Assembly: GCA_032718565.1 (NCBI GenBank)
Contig: JAVGVS010000043.1
Location: forward strand, 1,768,580 to 1,832,579
From: Distichodus sexfasciatus
Lineage: Eukaryota; Chordata; Actinopteri; Characiformes; Distichodontidae
Length of the DNA stretch: 64,000 nt
Direction of reading: 5' to 3'
Below the pieces are notes generated by a model. That model was not told the origin of the DNA and did not search any database. It saw only the letters and a list, made by a program, of their open reading frames with translations. Each line of letters begins with the position of its first letter. Positions within the stretch are counted from its first letter, which is position 1. Shown piece by piece: positions 25,501 to 37,859 of this stretch. The translations under genes were made by a program, and so were the position numbers.

Positions 25501-25895
25501 AAGATTTGTGTAATGTTAGCGTGAATCAATAATGTAATTTGTTTGAATAATCCATTACAAACTTTAGCAGTCAGGCTTCTTTGAGATGCTTATAAAGTAG
25601 GATGTCTATGAGACAACCTATCTTTCGCTCTGTATGCAGAAAGCAGGTGCTGGCCACCAAGGCAGATGCGGAGCGGGACGGTGTTAAGGTGCCCACCACG
25701 CTAGCCGAGTACTGCGTACAGACCAAAGTGCCTTCTCACGACAACAGCTCCGAAATGCTCTACGACGACTTGTATGACGACGACATCGAGGAAGAGGAGG
25801 ATGACGACGACGACGTAGAATCCGGCGGGCCAGCCGGGGACATGAGCGGAGATTGCTTCGGCAACGAGGACGACTCAGGCAATGAGGAGTCTTGA
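19590..25895 (+). CDS. ube2r2: Ubiquitin-conjugating enzyme E2 R2 (CDC34 type)
   Basis: Five coding exons are 19590-19766, 24855-24941, 25044-25141, 25280-25414 and 25640-25895. They give 250 aa (human 238). This E2 takes activated ubiquitin from E1 and works with SCF-type cullin-RING ligases. The start is MAHQQMPSSQKALMLELKSL, nearly identical to human UBE2R2. The HPN motif and active cysteine are visible in WHPNIYENGDVCISILHPP (Cys93), followed by the CDC34-specific acidic loop DDPQSGELPSERW. KWKDSKGKDKEYAEIIR matches UBE2R2 with a conservative change. The tail is strongly acidic (IEEEEDDDDDVE) and ends DDSGNEES like human, but is about 12 residues longer with a Gly-rich insert. Intron 1 (5.1 kb) is crowded with transposons. 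Confidence 0.97.
19815..19985 (+). repeat. SINE of a second tRNA-derived family
   Basis: It shares GGAGTTGGCC near the start, AAAGGTACCACTGAGGTACT in the middle, CGTCCCCAAGCACTGCTCCC and a terminal CACAATGACAAATAATCACT with copies at 45.0, 45.5 and 49.2 kb. It lies in ube2r2 intron 1, 50 bp after exon 1. Confidence 0.7.
21197..22655. mobile_element. hAT-type MITE, host of a nested element
   Basis: The ends are rich in AAGTAAAAGTA/TACTTGAGTAAAAGT motifs in inverted orientation, starting CAGAGGTG. The same class of element is present intact at 31.56 kb. The interior is interrupted at about 21490-22200 by an unrelated inverted-repeat element. It has no transposase. Confidence 0.65.
21490..22200. 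mobile_element. Long inverted-repeat MITE nested in another MITE
   Basis: The arms are about 200 bp. ATGGAGAGAATTTAGTGTCA at about 21498 is matched in inverse by TGACACTAAGTTCTCTCCAT near 22190. TTCTTGATTCAGCAACAAA at about 21557 is matched by TTGCTGAATCAAGAAATATA near 22123. GCATAA lies outside both ends and may be a target duplication. No coding sequence is present. Confidence 0.75.
22751..24314 (+). mobile_element. Full-length Tc1 transposon, inactive transposase
   Basis: The inverted ends are CACTACCAGTCAAAAGTTTG on the left and its near-perfect inverse ending ACTGGTAGTG on the right, 1564 bp, with TA just outside the left end. A plus-strand transposase is recognisable. The helix-turn-helix part near 23276-23390 includes IKRYDETGSHEDRPRKGRPR. 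The DDE part near 23680-24070 includes FQQDSDPKHTS and WPPQSPDLNPVE. These parts are in different frames and several stops intervene near 23400-23580, so no functional enzyme is encoded. It is inserted in ube2r2 intron 1 in the gene's orientation. Confidence 0.9.
24368..24715 (+). repeat. One or two tRNA-derived SINE copies
   Basis: At 24368 GTGGCTTAGTGGTAGGATAA (A-box-like) is followed by GGGTTCAAGTCTGAC (B-box-like). From about 24535 a second unit has AACACTTGTTGGCGACCTTA and GGGTTTGAACTCTGG and a body ending AAATGCTGTAAATGTTAA. It sits about 140 bp before ube2r2 exon 2. Confidence 0.6.
25423..25438. repeat. Interstitial telomere-like repeat next to a splice donor
   Basis: GGTTAGGGTTAGGGTT starts 8 bp inside the intron after ube2r2 exon 4. 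G-rich repeats close to a donor can affect splicing, but nothing here shows it. Confidence 0.7.
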
Positions 25896-28700
25896 CCTAC
25901 TATCTTAACACCATGACGTTGACCCCTCCCGCCTGGCACCATCCTCAATTCTTGCGTCTCATATGTCTGTCTGCCTTCACTCTCCGTCATAGAGTTCATT
26001 GTAACCTCTGCGTCTGCCATAACCCTGCTCTTGAGTTGACAGAGGCCCAACAAGGAATCGCAGTGGCTGAAAGGTCTTACCAATGAAGAGGTTTTCAAGT
26101 AACCGTAAAGTTACAAAACCGTACATGTAGTGATGCCGTTTTCATTGATTCCCAGCTGGGGCTTTAGGCTTCAGCAGCAGGAATAAACACATCTGTTATG
26201 CTGACATTCATCCATTCATCATCCCCTAACCTGCCTCGAAACCTCAGGGCTTTTCGATACTCGCACCTCTGAATCCGTTATTAACAGCGTAATGTTTTCA
26301 AAGTGTCGGCCTTGATTGAGTTTTGTTTTTAACAGTATGTGACATTTTCAAGGGGAGAGTTGATTTCTCGCTTTTGTTAGCGCACTAAAATTCCAGTCCA
26401 TCTTCCTCCAGTGTGTCACCTTTTTTCTTTTCTTACCTTTTCATTGGACATGTTCCCAGGTCCCATGTTCTTAGTTGTCATTAGCAGATAACACTGTTCA
26501 GACAACACACTGCTTTATACACATCTTGTTTGTCTGCATATTAAAACAAACCAGGGCTTTGCTTTTCACCCCATGTATGTATGACTAATGTCTGCTGTTA
26601 TGCAGTTTTTTAGGTATTTGAAATAGAATGGGGAGTTAGATAACTTGGAATAATGGAATATAAGAAACTAAAAAGAACTCAATAAGAGAAACAACGCAAG
26701 AGAGCGGCCACAAGCAACTCCTTTATTTTATGCCCATGATGGTTTATATTTCATTTTTTGGCCACTGTATAGTGCAGTTTCTTGAGTACATGGCAACGAA
26801 GGTGCTCTCCGGTGCTACTGCAGCAATCACAGCATCAAAATTGAGCTCAGTATTAGTGTCACACAACAACAGGTGTATGACAGCCTTGATGTTACTATTT
26901 GACTTTGCTGACTCAGAATTGGTGGCAGATTGTTTAGACTGAACACTAATTATGACCCACCTTTGGCCATGATTTTCAATTATGTGATAAATAAGTGGGT
27001 CACTTTTTTAGTGTGCACATAGTCTAAATATACGATATAGTTGTATCATTGAGTGGTTGTACTAAACCATCACTTTCTCTCGTTTGCTCTTCCTTTTGAT
27101 TTTATATCAGAGCTGGCCTTGTTCCAGTAGTTTGGCTATGGACTTGATTTTATGAGGTCTAGGGAGTTTGAGTCTTTAGACTGCAGAGGACATGCAACTC
27201 ACCGGCAACTCTAACCAAGTTCAGTCCCTCCCCATTACCTCACATTTAGCATTGTCCACAGGCCTCCAGCAAAGCTTTCAAGAGCATGCACATGTGTTTG
27301 TTTTAATGTGTTTTATATAAATGTGTTTAGGAATTGAGGCACAGAACTGTGAACTCACTAACGGGGTGAGATGTGGACTCATGCACACAGACAGGGTCTC
27401 AGGTACACCCTTAAGTATCCCAGCAAATCAGCCAAGGATGCCGACATACGTTCCTTGTTTATCCAAAAACTCAAGGGGAACTACATTGTTCTTTATGTCT
27501 GCTAATTGGCCAGAGCTGATCGCTCGTTCTTGGAATAAAGTAGAAGAAAAAGACTAAGTGGAAAGAAAGAACAACGGATATGAATGGAGACATAGCGTAT
27601 GGACAGCACTAAGAAAACTATAATCTGCATTTCTATTGAAGATGAAAATCCCTTTCAGTCCAGAGACTTAACAGACATCTAAATGACTCTGCACACCCTT
27701 CAGAAACTCTTGTGATTCAGCTGTGGATTGTCTAGGAGGATCTTGTTATTCATGTGTCATGGATGTGTTAAAAAATTTGCCACTGTTTTGCGGATCTCTT
27801 ATGCCACATGATTATGGACATGAATTTGCAAATCTTTACCATGCCTTATGGTATTAAGATGGATGCTAAATGATTCATGTCATTTGATTTCTGTTGAAGT
27901 TCCTTTCATTTCTCTTATTGTAGTGTTGTAACAGACGGAATCACATTAAAACAAATATTCACTAAAGCAAGACAAATCACTGCTAAAAGGGATCTACATT
28001 CATTCTTCAAGGTGTCTATAATTGGAAGTGTTCATTTCACCACGGCAGGTTCTCTGTGTGTGCGCAGAGGTTACACCTTTGCAGTTGAATAATTTTCATT
28101 TAAGTGCTCCTGAATTCATTAGTTTAGAATAGTTCTTTATTCATTTGCTCTTTCAGTTCTGTTTAATTACAAAAGATTTCATGCAGGTTGGTATCAACTC
28201 ACATCACAATACAAAAGTGTGCAAACAGTATAAGACCATCTTTTTTTGGCCGATTTGTTACATTTCCACGTGTAGGATGTTATTTCCATACTTACTACAT
28301 GTTCATTAGATAATTATATTTCATGATTTACAGTACAGGTCACTTAGAAAATCAGACAAATCTCTAACCGAGTTGTCAGCAGTGACAGGAAAAAAGACAT
28401 GCCTCTTGGTACAATAATGCAACATCTGATCAAATTCCAATCAAGGACACCCCCATTTTTTGCAGAGTTTGTGAAAATATGACTGTTACCAGACTATGAC
28501 CTTACCAAAACATTAAGACTTGAAGAGGAATCATGATCATAGTCATATGTTTAAAATACTCTCTCTACCTATCATCTATATGGGCAAACAGTTTCCAACT
28601 TTGTCTTTTTCAACTTATTATACAACTTGAATTACAACACCCAAATACCCCACATCCATATGGTATAAATAAAATGCCCAGAATGCCCCAAACTACCACT
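25896..28700 (+). other. Probable ube2r2 3'UTR and intergenic DNA
   Basis: No coding exon is supported between the ube2r2 stop (25895) and the nudt2 stop (28753). Human UBE2R2 has a long 3'UTR and the absence of recognisable transposons in the first 2 kb fits one here. AATAAA-type signals occur at several places, for example about 26182 and 27534, and I cannot choose between them. The two genes converge, so their 3'UTRs may approach or overlap. Confidence 0.5.
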
Positions 28701-28752
28701 AGACATGAAACAGATACTCCCAAAAAGTCACATGCTAAAGAGTTTTGGTTCT

Positions 28753-29270
28753 TCAATTTTTCCCTTCCATTTTCTCTAGAAAACTTTGCACATTTTTCAG
28801 AGTGTCCTGTAGGTCTTGGTACTTTGCAAGTCTGCATGCTTCTGCAAGACTAGCCCAGCGGTAGTCTTGGTGCTCATTCGACAGGACAACGTTCCAGGTG
28901 GGGTCACGTAGCTCGGCCAGCCAATAGAGGACCTCCTTTTTTTTACCCCTCACTTCATAATGCAACTTTTGCAGAAACCCATCAACCACATGCAGCTGTT
29001 CTTTACCCAAACCAGCTTCCTCCTGTGTTTCCCTCCATGCCGTGGTCAGGTCGTCCTCCCCAGGGTCAACATGACCTAAAAGATGGCCAGAAAACAGTAA
29101 GACAGAGCCTGAGCTGGCACAAACAAATGGTGTGAGGTGTGAGCTGCACCTTTGGGTGGAGTCCAGTGGTGTTCTCCATAGGATGTTTGTAGGAGAAGGT
29201 ACTCAATACTATCAGTAGAACACTTCGATAAACGCCGGAATATGATAAATCCACAAGCACGAAGTGTCAT
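28753..29270 (-). CDS. nudt2: Ap4A hydrolase (Nudix hydrolase 2)
   Basis: Two coding exons on the minus strand, 29270-29150 and 29075-28753, give 147 aa, the human length. It cleaves diadenosine tetraphosphate asymmetrically to ATP and AMP. The start MTLRACGFIIFRR matches human MALRACGLIIFRR. An acceptor lies directly before the ATG, which excludes the in-frame Met five codons upstream because that one is intronic. The Nudix box runs from Gly41 to about residue 63 with Glu47, Arg55-Glu56 and Glu59-Glu60 in place (GHVDPGEDD then RETQEEAGL). VLYWLAELRD and LSNEHQDYRW follow as in the family. The 5'UTR is spliced. Confidence 0.97.
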
Positions 29271-29271
29271 T

Positions 29272-30959
29272 CTGGGGAAAGACAAAACAATTAGAAAACA
29301 TCACTTGAGAGTGATGTTCCAACAAGGGAGATCTTGGAAAAATATTTATGGAGCCATTAATCACTCACAACCAAGAACCAGGCTGGCTGACACCAACGTG
29401 TGATTACCAGGGCAGATGATGGCAGACTCATAAATGCCACCATTTTTCTAAAAAGAATTACATGTCCTAGAATAACTGGAGTGATTTTATAAGGAAGTGC
29501 ATCAGCCTTGAAAATTACAATAAGTAATCACAAGGTGAGTCATTCTTTATTGAGATACCAAATGGCCCTTAAATTATATCAAACAGCTTTCTATTGTAGA
29601 TTAGTCAAAGAAAATCAGAACCAGTCGAGTTTTCCTTTCAACAGAAGTTGTAGCATAACATCTGGTTATATCTGCCTAAACCTATATTGCATGATCTGTT
29701 GAGTAACTATTGCACTTGCATACATTGTGATGCCATTGTTTAAACTAATACTCCATTTATTACTATAGCACACCCTACATCAGGACCCTTGTCTATTACA
29801 CAATGTGGTGCACAATCACTTTCACAGAGACATACATTACTTAAAATATATTTGACACATTTGTACATTTACCAGTAAATGATTTTATTGTATAGTACTT
29901 TTGAGCGCTACAAATGTTATAAAATAATCTTTCACAAGTCTTTCACTATCAAAACAGACATCTAATTTTATCTTGAACTGAATTTTATCTCAAACTCAAA
30001 CTGAATGATGTCAAAAAGCAGTTTAATAGAAGCAGGTTTAGTTTTATAAACTGTAGTGGAATAAAAGCTGTTTATAAAGTCGTTTCTTCCTGTCTTAATT
30101 CATTATAGTACTGTACTGGAAATAAGTTTAAGTCAGTGAGTAATAAGCCCAGTAAACACAGTATGTATTTGAGTAATTCATTAAGAATGTTATGTTCATT
30201 AATGAATGTTAAAAGGTGAGTAAACCCAATGTAGTTTGTTACAATAAAATGAGTTATTATTGTGAATGTAATAAATAATCCTAGCAGCGGTCTAGGATTA
30301 GACAGACCGTTTAATTTAATATTTCTTGATCAGTATCACCCTGAGGACTAAATCAGGTTTACATTTCTCTATATTTACTTGTGTAACTATACAGGCTATG
30401 CGACTAGTAAAGAATCCTTGACTCTTGAAACATAAGTGCATAAGGAAATAGTTTACAGCATGATTGTTCACGCAAAAGCTGCAACTACAGTATAAAGCTA
30501 ACTGTAAGGGAAAGAGGCTAGCCGAACACGGATAGAGAGCTGATCTTACTAATAAAGTTGCAAGTGTGCTGTTACAATTCCACTTCACTTGCAAAGAGTT
30601 AAAACCACAATGTGTCATCTGACAGTCATTCCCTTATGACAGGTCAAGTCCTGTCACAGAAATCTGTCTCGAAGTGGACTGTCACCTCGAAAATATTACG
30701 CGACATTACGTCAATGTTTAGGTTTGACCATTCTCATCGATCATCCTCACTTGTTCCTCAAATAAAACAATAATAAAGGAATACAATTTTATTATTATAT
30801 GATCTCTGTCGTACTCTCTGAACTAATAAGCTAACTACAGTGTGCTATTTTGTATGACCACACATGGGACACAGCCCTTTCTTGCTAACTAAAAGTGCTA
30901 GGCTAATTTCGCTCTTAGTCACAGAGGTCTTACTTTTACAGAGGCAAGATCTTACTTAC
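29272..30959 (-). other. nudt2 5' intron without recognisable genes
   Basis: This is the sequence between the nudt2 ATG exon acceptor (AG at 29273-29272) and a good donor GAGAC|GTAAGT at 30960/30959 on the minus strand. It is AT-rich DNA with no exon or transposon that I can identify. Confidence 0.5.
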
Positions 30960-31135
30960 GTCTCAAACTTGGCTTGGTTAATAATACCTAAATCATAAAA
31001 ACTAGATTAGACTCAGGTTTAGACACGATTTCAATTTCCGGGTTAGCTTCGCCGTCACCTGCGCAGTTGCTGCGCACATTTACTTTCAACAGTGCGCTAA
31101 CGTCCCAAAGCGTGACGTAGTTTGGCGTCTTCCTA
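30960..31135 (-). promoter_or_regulatory. Putative nudt2 first exon and promoter
   Basis: A donor at 30960 closes a likely 5'UTR exon on the minus strand. Upstream, CCTGCGCAGTTGCTGCGCA (about 31060-31078) carries two TGCGCA cores resembling an NRF-1 site. GCGTGACGTAG near 31110 holds a CRE-like TGACGT. The strand of activity is inferred from nudt2. Confidence 0.45.
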
Positions 31136-31472
31136 TTGGCTGAAACAAGACGAAGAAAAGGGATGGGATAAAGAAATGTTTTAGTAATTAGATTTGGCTG
31201 AGCATATGTGAGGTGCCTGTGGCAAGTGGTTAGGACCGTTCAGTTCTCTCAAGTGATGAATATTCTATTCCAGCCTCTTGGGCCATGCTGGGCGCAGATA
31301 ATGTGAGAGTGTTGTGATGTGTGTAGCTGATAGAGCTGATAACTGTAACGCTGGTCCAGGCGCAGATAAACGGCTGGAACAAACGTCAAACTGTCCACTT
31401 TACATTCATTATACTTCAAGAAAAGGAGCTGTGGAAACACTGCTTGCTGTTTGAAAGGTAAAAGCTTTATAT

Positions 31473-31482
31473 GTTGTTGTTG

Positions 31483-31540
<58 letters not shown>

Positions 31541-31986
31541 CATCATCATCATCATCAGAGGTGGGCAAAGTAGCTAACATCATTATTTAAGTGAAAGTAC
31601 AGATACCACTAGTCAAATGTTACTCCTATACAAGTGAAAGTCGTGCAGTCAAATTTTTACTTAAGTTAAAGTACTGAAGTACTTGTGAACTTGGTTTTAT
31701 AGTTACAGTCTACATGCGTGATGTAACCCTACTGATTACTGATAGACTGTCACCAATCACCTTGTTTGAATAGGGGGAATAATATCCACTTTATCAACAG
31801 ATCTGAAAGTAACAAGTAATGAGAACCTTGATAGAAATGTAGTGAAGTAAAAAGTATGGTATTTGTCTTTCAAATGTAGAAGTGAAAGTCATAAGTTTCC
31901 AAATAAAATACTACTCTACTTAAGTACAGGTACTCAAGTAAATGTACTTAGTTACTGTCCACCTCTGATTATTATTATTATTATTA

Positions 31987-32033
<47 letters not shown>

Positions 32034-32034
32034 A
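31473..32034. repeat. ATT/CAT microsatellite split by a MITE
   Basis: Long ATT runs (31473-31540, then CAT to 31556) resume as ATT runs at 31968-32034 on the other side of a 412-bp element. The element clearly landed inside the microsatellite. Confidence 0.9.
31556..31967. mobile_element. hAT-type MITE inserted in a microsatellite
   Basis: It begins CAGAGGTGGGCAAAGTAGC and ends TTACTGTCCACCTCTG, which are inverted, 412 bp. The interior has the AAGTACTTAAGTAAA-like motifs of a widespread fish MITE family. The flanks ATCATCAT and ATTATTAT may be a diverged 8-bp duplication, but both belong to the repeat, so this is not proof. Confidence 0.8.
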
Positions 32035-32797
32035 ATAAATTTGTAATTAAGGTTGCTAAACATGCACATAAAGCTGAAAAGCTGGGAACCTAATTGAACT
32101 CATATGTTTAATCTGGTTCAAAAAATTCAGAATCAAGAATTTCTTTATTAATTACATGCATAGTTATGAAGTATTATAAAGTGAAATGTAAATCTTATTT
32201 ACTCCTGGTTACGTGCAAGAATGTTAAAGTTGCTTTAAAAGATTCCATTAAAAATACCTTATATTAATAGGATTTATTAAAGACATACTGTGTCTTGTCG
32301 GGCTTATTACTACATAATTATACTTTTGTCATTACATATCGTATTATAATAAAGAAATGCAGAGAGAAAAATGACTTTACAAAGCTACGTACAAAGTCAT
32401 TTGACTTTACCTTTAGAAAAGACTACAACAGGAGTGGATGTCTGTGATGCACTGAAGGAAAACTAAGCTGACTGGTGAGCTTAATGCTCATTATTATTCC
32501 TTGCCTCCATTTCGTAGTTCGCGCCTACTAAATCACGTCTCTATGTCACTTTCATATAACAGTAATGAGTAAAATTATATTTGTAAATCGAGTAAATCGG
32601 AATTGTCTATTGAATCACATTTAATTACAGCCCTAGTTCGCTGCATATTTTTTACAATTAATTTAATGGATTAGACAAATGGTTGTAATGACTGATTAAT
32701 ACTACAGGACATTCCAGCGAGTAAAGAGTTTGGTTTCTGATCACCTTTACTACTGAGCATGACGTTTCTAATTTTCAGGTCTACACAGTATTCAAGT

Positions 32798-34400
32798 ATG
32801 GCCACAGAGGCAAATGGAGAATATGGTCACCCATTCTTTAGGGTAAGAAGAACGATCTGATTCAGGCCAAATGCTTCCTGTATTACAGTCGGGGACAGAG
32901 ACATTGTAATCATTCATCACCGGGCGAATTTTTATGCCATGACCAGCACTGCTACCGTGAGTAACGTTAAGACTTTTGTATTCTGAACACAATCATGCTC
33001 CTTTGCTGCATTTGACTTGCCCAATAGATGGAGACAAAGATGCTGTCTTTCAAATGCTGCTGGTCATACCGAATAGTAAGACAATACCAGCCCTGAGAAA
33101 GATCCTCAGCCTGCGTAGAAGTGTTCTTGCTGGATCTTCAGTTAGATAATGCATATATCTGTGTGTCTAGCAGTTCCCATATAAAATGGTTTTCCTTCCA
33201 TCTCTTTCTGACTGTCAAGTCATGCACAAGCAGAATAAAGAACAACTCAGTTGTGCTTCAATTTTTAACGAAATTGAAGCGAGATTTTTTTCAAATTAAG
33301 GTCATAATTACCAGTAACAACTGAAGATACAAAGATTGTGTCATTAAAATGCTATCCAATATAGTGATATTGGTGTCTTGGCATCTCTCATGGCACTTTT
33401 GTAAAGACTGCTGTGGGCCTTTTTAATCAGGCCTGATGCCTTGTTCACCTCCTACTACAAATCCTTACTTTCTGCACGAGATGCGGTGATCTTTTGCAAC
33501 GGAGACATTGAGGTGAGCATTTTATCTAATCCAGCAGCCATGGCATGTGTGCTTCTTGAACAGGTAATCTCCTGTGGGCTAAGGTTGAAGTATGCTGGTA
33601 CATAGAAGAGAGAGTAGGAAGGAGAGCTTGAGCGCATGAATAGGTGATGAAGGGACAAACATGGCGGATCACAGGGCAGTTTATGTGTGTCACTCTCGAT
33701 AAGAGCATCTATTAAATGCTTGTAAATGTGTGTGAAACTGTACTATCAATAATGTTCTCATTTGATTCTAATTCAAGATTCTTGATGTGTCACATATATG
33801 CGTATACATTGAAGTACGCTACATAGTGATTTGTATTGTTAATTTTGAAGAAAGACAAAAATTTACATTTACTTTTTAAAACCATTTCATTAACATCCAT
33901 CCCCTCTTTCCATTTAAATCTCTGGCCCATTCACCAAAATTCGACTATCACCATGTAATTCACTTTGGTGTTACGACACACTCAGATTGTCTACAGGTAA
34001 TGTGCAAAATTGCTCTAGTAAAAGGTTAGAGTCCAATATTTCTGTTTCAACAAGCTTTTTGTGATTGATGTCCAACTCAAAAAACATATATTTTATTCAG
34101 GGAGAAATTGACAGCAAGCTGTGCATTGTCTGTCCAAAACACAAGTACAAGATCAGCTTGGCTGAGGGTGAAGGGCTTTACAAGGCCTCTAATCCCAAAG
34201 ATAAAGGCCAACCACCTCGCTGGTATTCCAAAGGCATAAAGCAACGAGTACACCAGGTGACTGAGATGGACGGGGATGTCTTTGTGACGCTGTCTGAACA
34301 CCCCAAGTGGATTGAATCAGACTATTATCAAGGCGAAAAGGGCAGGGAGGAGCTGAAGAAAACGCTGGAGTTGGAGAAGAACAAAAAATCAAACTGCTAA
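32798..34400 (+). pseudogene. rfesd: Rieske Fe-S domain protein locus, upstream exon frameshifted
   Basis: The last exon (34101-34400) is open and clearly RFESD: GEIDSKLCIVCPKHKYKISL, GEGLYKASNPKD, SKGIKQRVHQVTEMDGDVFV, then stop. AATAAA lies at 34568. The upstream exon (32779-32956, ATG 32798, donor ACC|GTGAGT) aligns without gaps to human RFESD only if three frames are combined. GKKNDLIQAK is followed by a shift near 32883, then VGDRDIVIIHHRANFYAM, then a shift near 32941, then DQHCY. A further shift precedes GKKND, so the ATG frame stops after 20 codons. No clean exon for the segment carrying the first-box His was found; 33110-33140 may be its relic. The neighbouring genes are free of indels, so this looks like genuine decay. 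A short product from the last exon cannot be excluded. Confidence 0.7.
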
Positions 34401-34652
34401 ATCCACAGGGCGAAGTTTGGCACTGCATCAGAAGATGGATTTATTTCTGACAGTAGTATTTATTATATTATATATCTATATAAAATGTATGTACCATAAA
34501 CAGAAAATCGATTCTGGACTTTCACTGAAAGTAAATTCCCAACATTCTGTACCTTTTTTGAAGATAGAATAAAACACAGATTTGTATATTCACCTCTGTA
34601 TTCATATTCATATTGTTTTTATTGAACGAATAAACAAAATAGTTATTGGAAC

Positions 34653-36745
34653 CTAAATATTAGGTTGAAAACATCTGCTTGTTCCTTTGCTGCTGAATGT
34701 TTTGTAGCTAGCTCTTGTTAATAAACTGGAACCTGATAGCCCTGGGAACATCAAATTGCAGAAATTGGTAGACTTTCGTCTTGCTAATTTAATATCTATG
34801 CAATAATATCTCATTGAAAGATCATTTGACTTCATTGTATATAACATGAAAACTATGATACTCTTTTATGACATCAGATATCAGCATACATTGATTATAT
34901 ACTAACATTACCACTTTAAAATATAACATCATCCTTGCCTCTGCTAATTTGTGACTTGGAATCCATATTTATGAATTTGATTGTCTCCGGGTTTTGTAGT
35001 TCTGAGCCCCACGCAGTGTTCCTTGAAAACAATAATTTTACCTAATGACCAACCATTTTTCACACCTGCTAATTTGCTCTTGTCAGCTATGGAGGAAACT
35101 GATTTGTTGTATATTTTGACATCCAGCCCCCACAAATCTTAACGCACGTTGCCAGATCTGGGACGCACCTGCAAGGGACTGGAGAAATTGTCACCAGTAA
35201 AATCAAATATTCCACGGATCTCTTCATGGATGTCTAATGCTGCACACTGAGTCAGTGAGCGAAGAGGAAACCATAAATGATGTTGAAATAGCCACGACAG
35301 AAGTCCAATATTTTTTAGAAAACAGTAAACTGCTTTACACCTTTATTCATGAACCACAAAGACAGAATTATCCTCAACCATTGTCCTCTAACCATAATGA
35401 CAATTCAAGATTATAGTTTACAGACCTTTATGATCGACATTGTGAAACTCTCAGAAGGAAGTGTAATTTGCTCTATGGCAACAAACGAGTATGAAGCTTC
35501 TGGAATGGGTTTTCTTAAAGAGCAGCTTAAACTTCATTGATTATGAGTCTAGTTAACTGAGCACAGAACTGATATTTTTTTCTCTTCAATTTAAAAATTA
35601 ATTGAACAGGCAAGTTATATGTAATGATACGCAATGTACATATTTTAGATAACAGTAACTGTTTGCTTAGCTTAATATGTGACCCTTTTCTCCATCATAG
35701 TGCTGAGTAATTATATGCACAGTTTGTGTATGATAATGGACCTTTTCTGCCTGCAGAGGGCAGAGTGAAGAGTGAATATCTGGGGGTATAGAATGTGCTC
35801 GCAGAAACGAGTTCACGCTCACAACTGGACCCACCATGCACATGTCTTTGGTATGCTCATAAAATTGGACCTTGAAAGGAGCCAACATCTATACTTCATT
35901 TTTAATAACTAATAACCTTTTACTTGCTAATTTTAATTTAAATATAACAATTGCAATATTTTGGATATTTTAATTCAGCCAAATCATTTTAAAAAAGTAG
36001 TGGCTGTAAGTAAGGGATGTAAGCATCAGCTTATTCAATATTCAAAAATAGAGGAAGAACCATTTCAGATATGACCATGAATCACAAAGTCTTTCCTCAT
36101 CAAAGAAAATGATCTATTTTGTCTCACTGCCCCCTATGCAGTATTTTGAGACATGGACATACCGCAGTATGACAGACCGCGCGCTTTCTGAAAAAGTTTA
36201 AATAGATTGTTAGAATAAAACAAAAGTAATTTTAATATTACTTATGACACATAGCAAACATCTGCTCTACACAGAAGTCAACTATTTGCCTATGATAGTC
36301 ACTCATTGTTCAGACTTTGCTGTGTATAAAATGATGCTATTCTGGGGCACTCCCTGAACAGGTGATCAAAGGGCAGGTACAAGGTTCTGAGGAAGGGCCC
36401 AAACTGACTTTAATCTTATTAAAGACATAGAACTTAGGCGAATCTTTCTGGAAATACTTCAAGAAATAGTCCCAGATGCATAATGATCATCAGATTTTCG
36501 GTACCATTTTGAAATGTGTGAATACAAAATAAATCCTTTTGAACGCAATGAATGTAATCTGAATTGTGATTAACTTCTAAATGGAAAGTTTATATACAGT
36601 GCATGATAACAAAATTATATGATGAATGGAATCTACAAATATGATACACTGCACAGTTTATAGTCATATGCTTCCAACACAGGTTTTAGCCAGGAGATTT
36701 TCTATTCATTTATGAGATGGTGTGATGTGTGATAACACTTGACCT
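34653..36745. other. Intergenic stretch, no gene seen
   Basis: AT-rich sequence between rfesd and rhobtb3. SPATA9, which lies between these genes in human, was not recognised on either strand here or further right. No confident transposon ends are present. Confidence 0.5.
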
Positions 36746-36751
36746 GCATTT

Positions 36752-37232
36752 ATACACCGCTGGGAACAAAAATTAGGCAATGAGTTTTATCAGTTTCTAT
36801 ATATATATACTTTTTTTTATTTGAAGAAGTACAACAAGCAGGAAGCAACTGTGTAAATACAATTTTGTATATATCTAGTGCACATTTTGGTATATAATGG
36901 CTGATTAGACCAGGCAGTTTCTAGTTGTAGGCTCATTAACCTCAATTTAATTAGTGTCCAATTATGTTACACATTGCCACCCATCAAGGCTACACTTAAT
37001 GGCAGATAATTTAGAAGCACTAACTAGTTGGGGAAGCAATCAGGACATGAAATTTTAAAACAGTACTGAAGAATGCCAGAAGGTTATACAGCCATAATAG
37101 CTGAGCTTATCAGTAAAAACATATCATACAGCCAGTGCACACAATATTGTAAAACACTGTTACTTAATTCACCTGGATTTGTTAAACAAGAAATCATAAA
37201 ACATGAAATAAATTTTTGCCCAGCAGTGTATA
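36752..37232. mobile_element. MITE with mariner-like terminal repeats
   Basis: The left end TACACCGCTGGGAACAAAAA and the right end TTTTTGCCCAGCAGTGTA are inverted copies with a few mismatches, 481 bp apart. The TA at the ends fits Tc1/mariner targets. No transposase is present. Confidence 0.75.
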
Positions 37233-37859
37233 TCCCAATCCCACTTCAAAATGAAAATGTATAACACTGTAAATACTCCACATAAAATCTTAACTGTAAG
37301 ATAAAAAACACAATTCCTCATCTCATTGTGTCCCAGCATACCCTCTGTCTTGGGCCTCTTATTAAAGTGTGTCAGTGTTTTAACTTAGAGAAGAACTGAA
37401 CAGATTCCTCCAAAGCTCTTCCTTCTTCCATTTCACTATCACTAGGCACTAGGTAAAGACATAGTTGGAACTAGCAATCATATATTATCCCTATCTGTTA
37501 AGTCTATGTCATCTTCTATGTCAACCTGGTATTATGTAGTGACTGTACTAGCACATGCTGTCTGCTCATGTCATCCAAATGGGGTATAATATGTTTGTGA
37601 GAACGTCTTCAATGTCTAGTTCAAACACATAGTGTTTGGAGAAAGAAGAAAATTAATATAAGAAGTAACAATTATCAAATGCCAAGTACTCACCATAGCC
37701 ATTTATATACTCCCTTTATCGTGACAATGGAATAGACAATATCAAATGAAATTCAGTATTGTACATGCAGATATTGAAGCAAATACGGAATGCCCATGCA
37801 TATCCCATTTGGGATGTCATCAGTGATAATTATATTTTTATTTTGGTATTGATGCAGAC

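Noticed and set aside
25896..31000. KIF24, a neighbour of NUDT2 and UBAP1 in human
   Set aside because: No kinesin motor motifs were found anywhere in the window.
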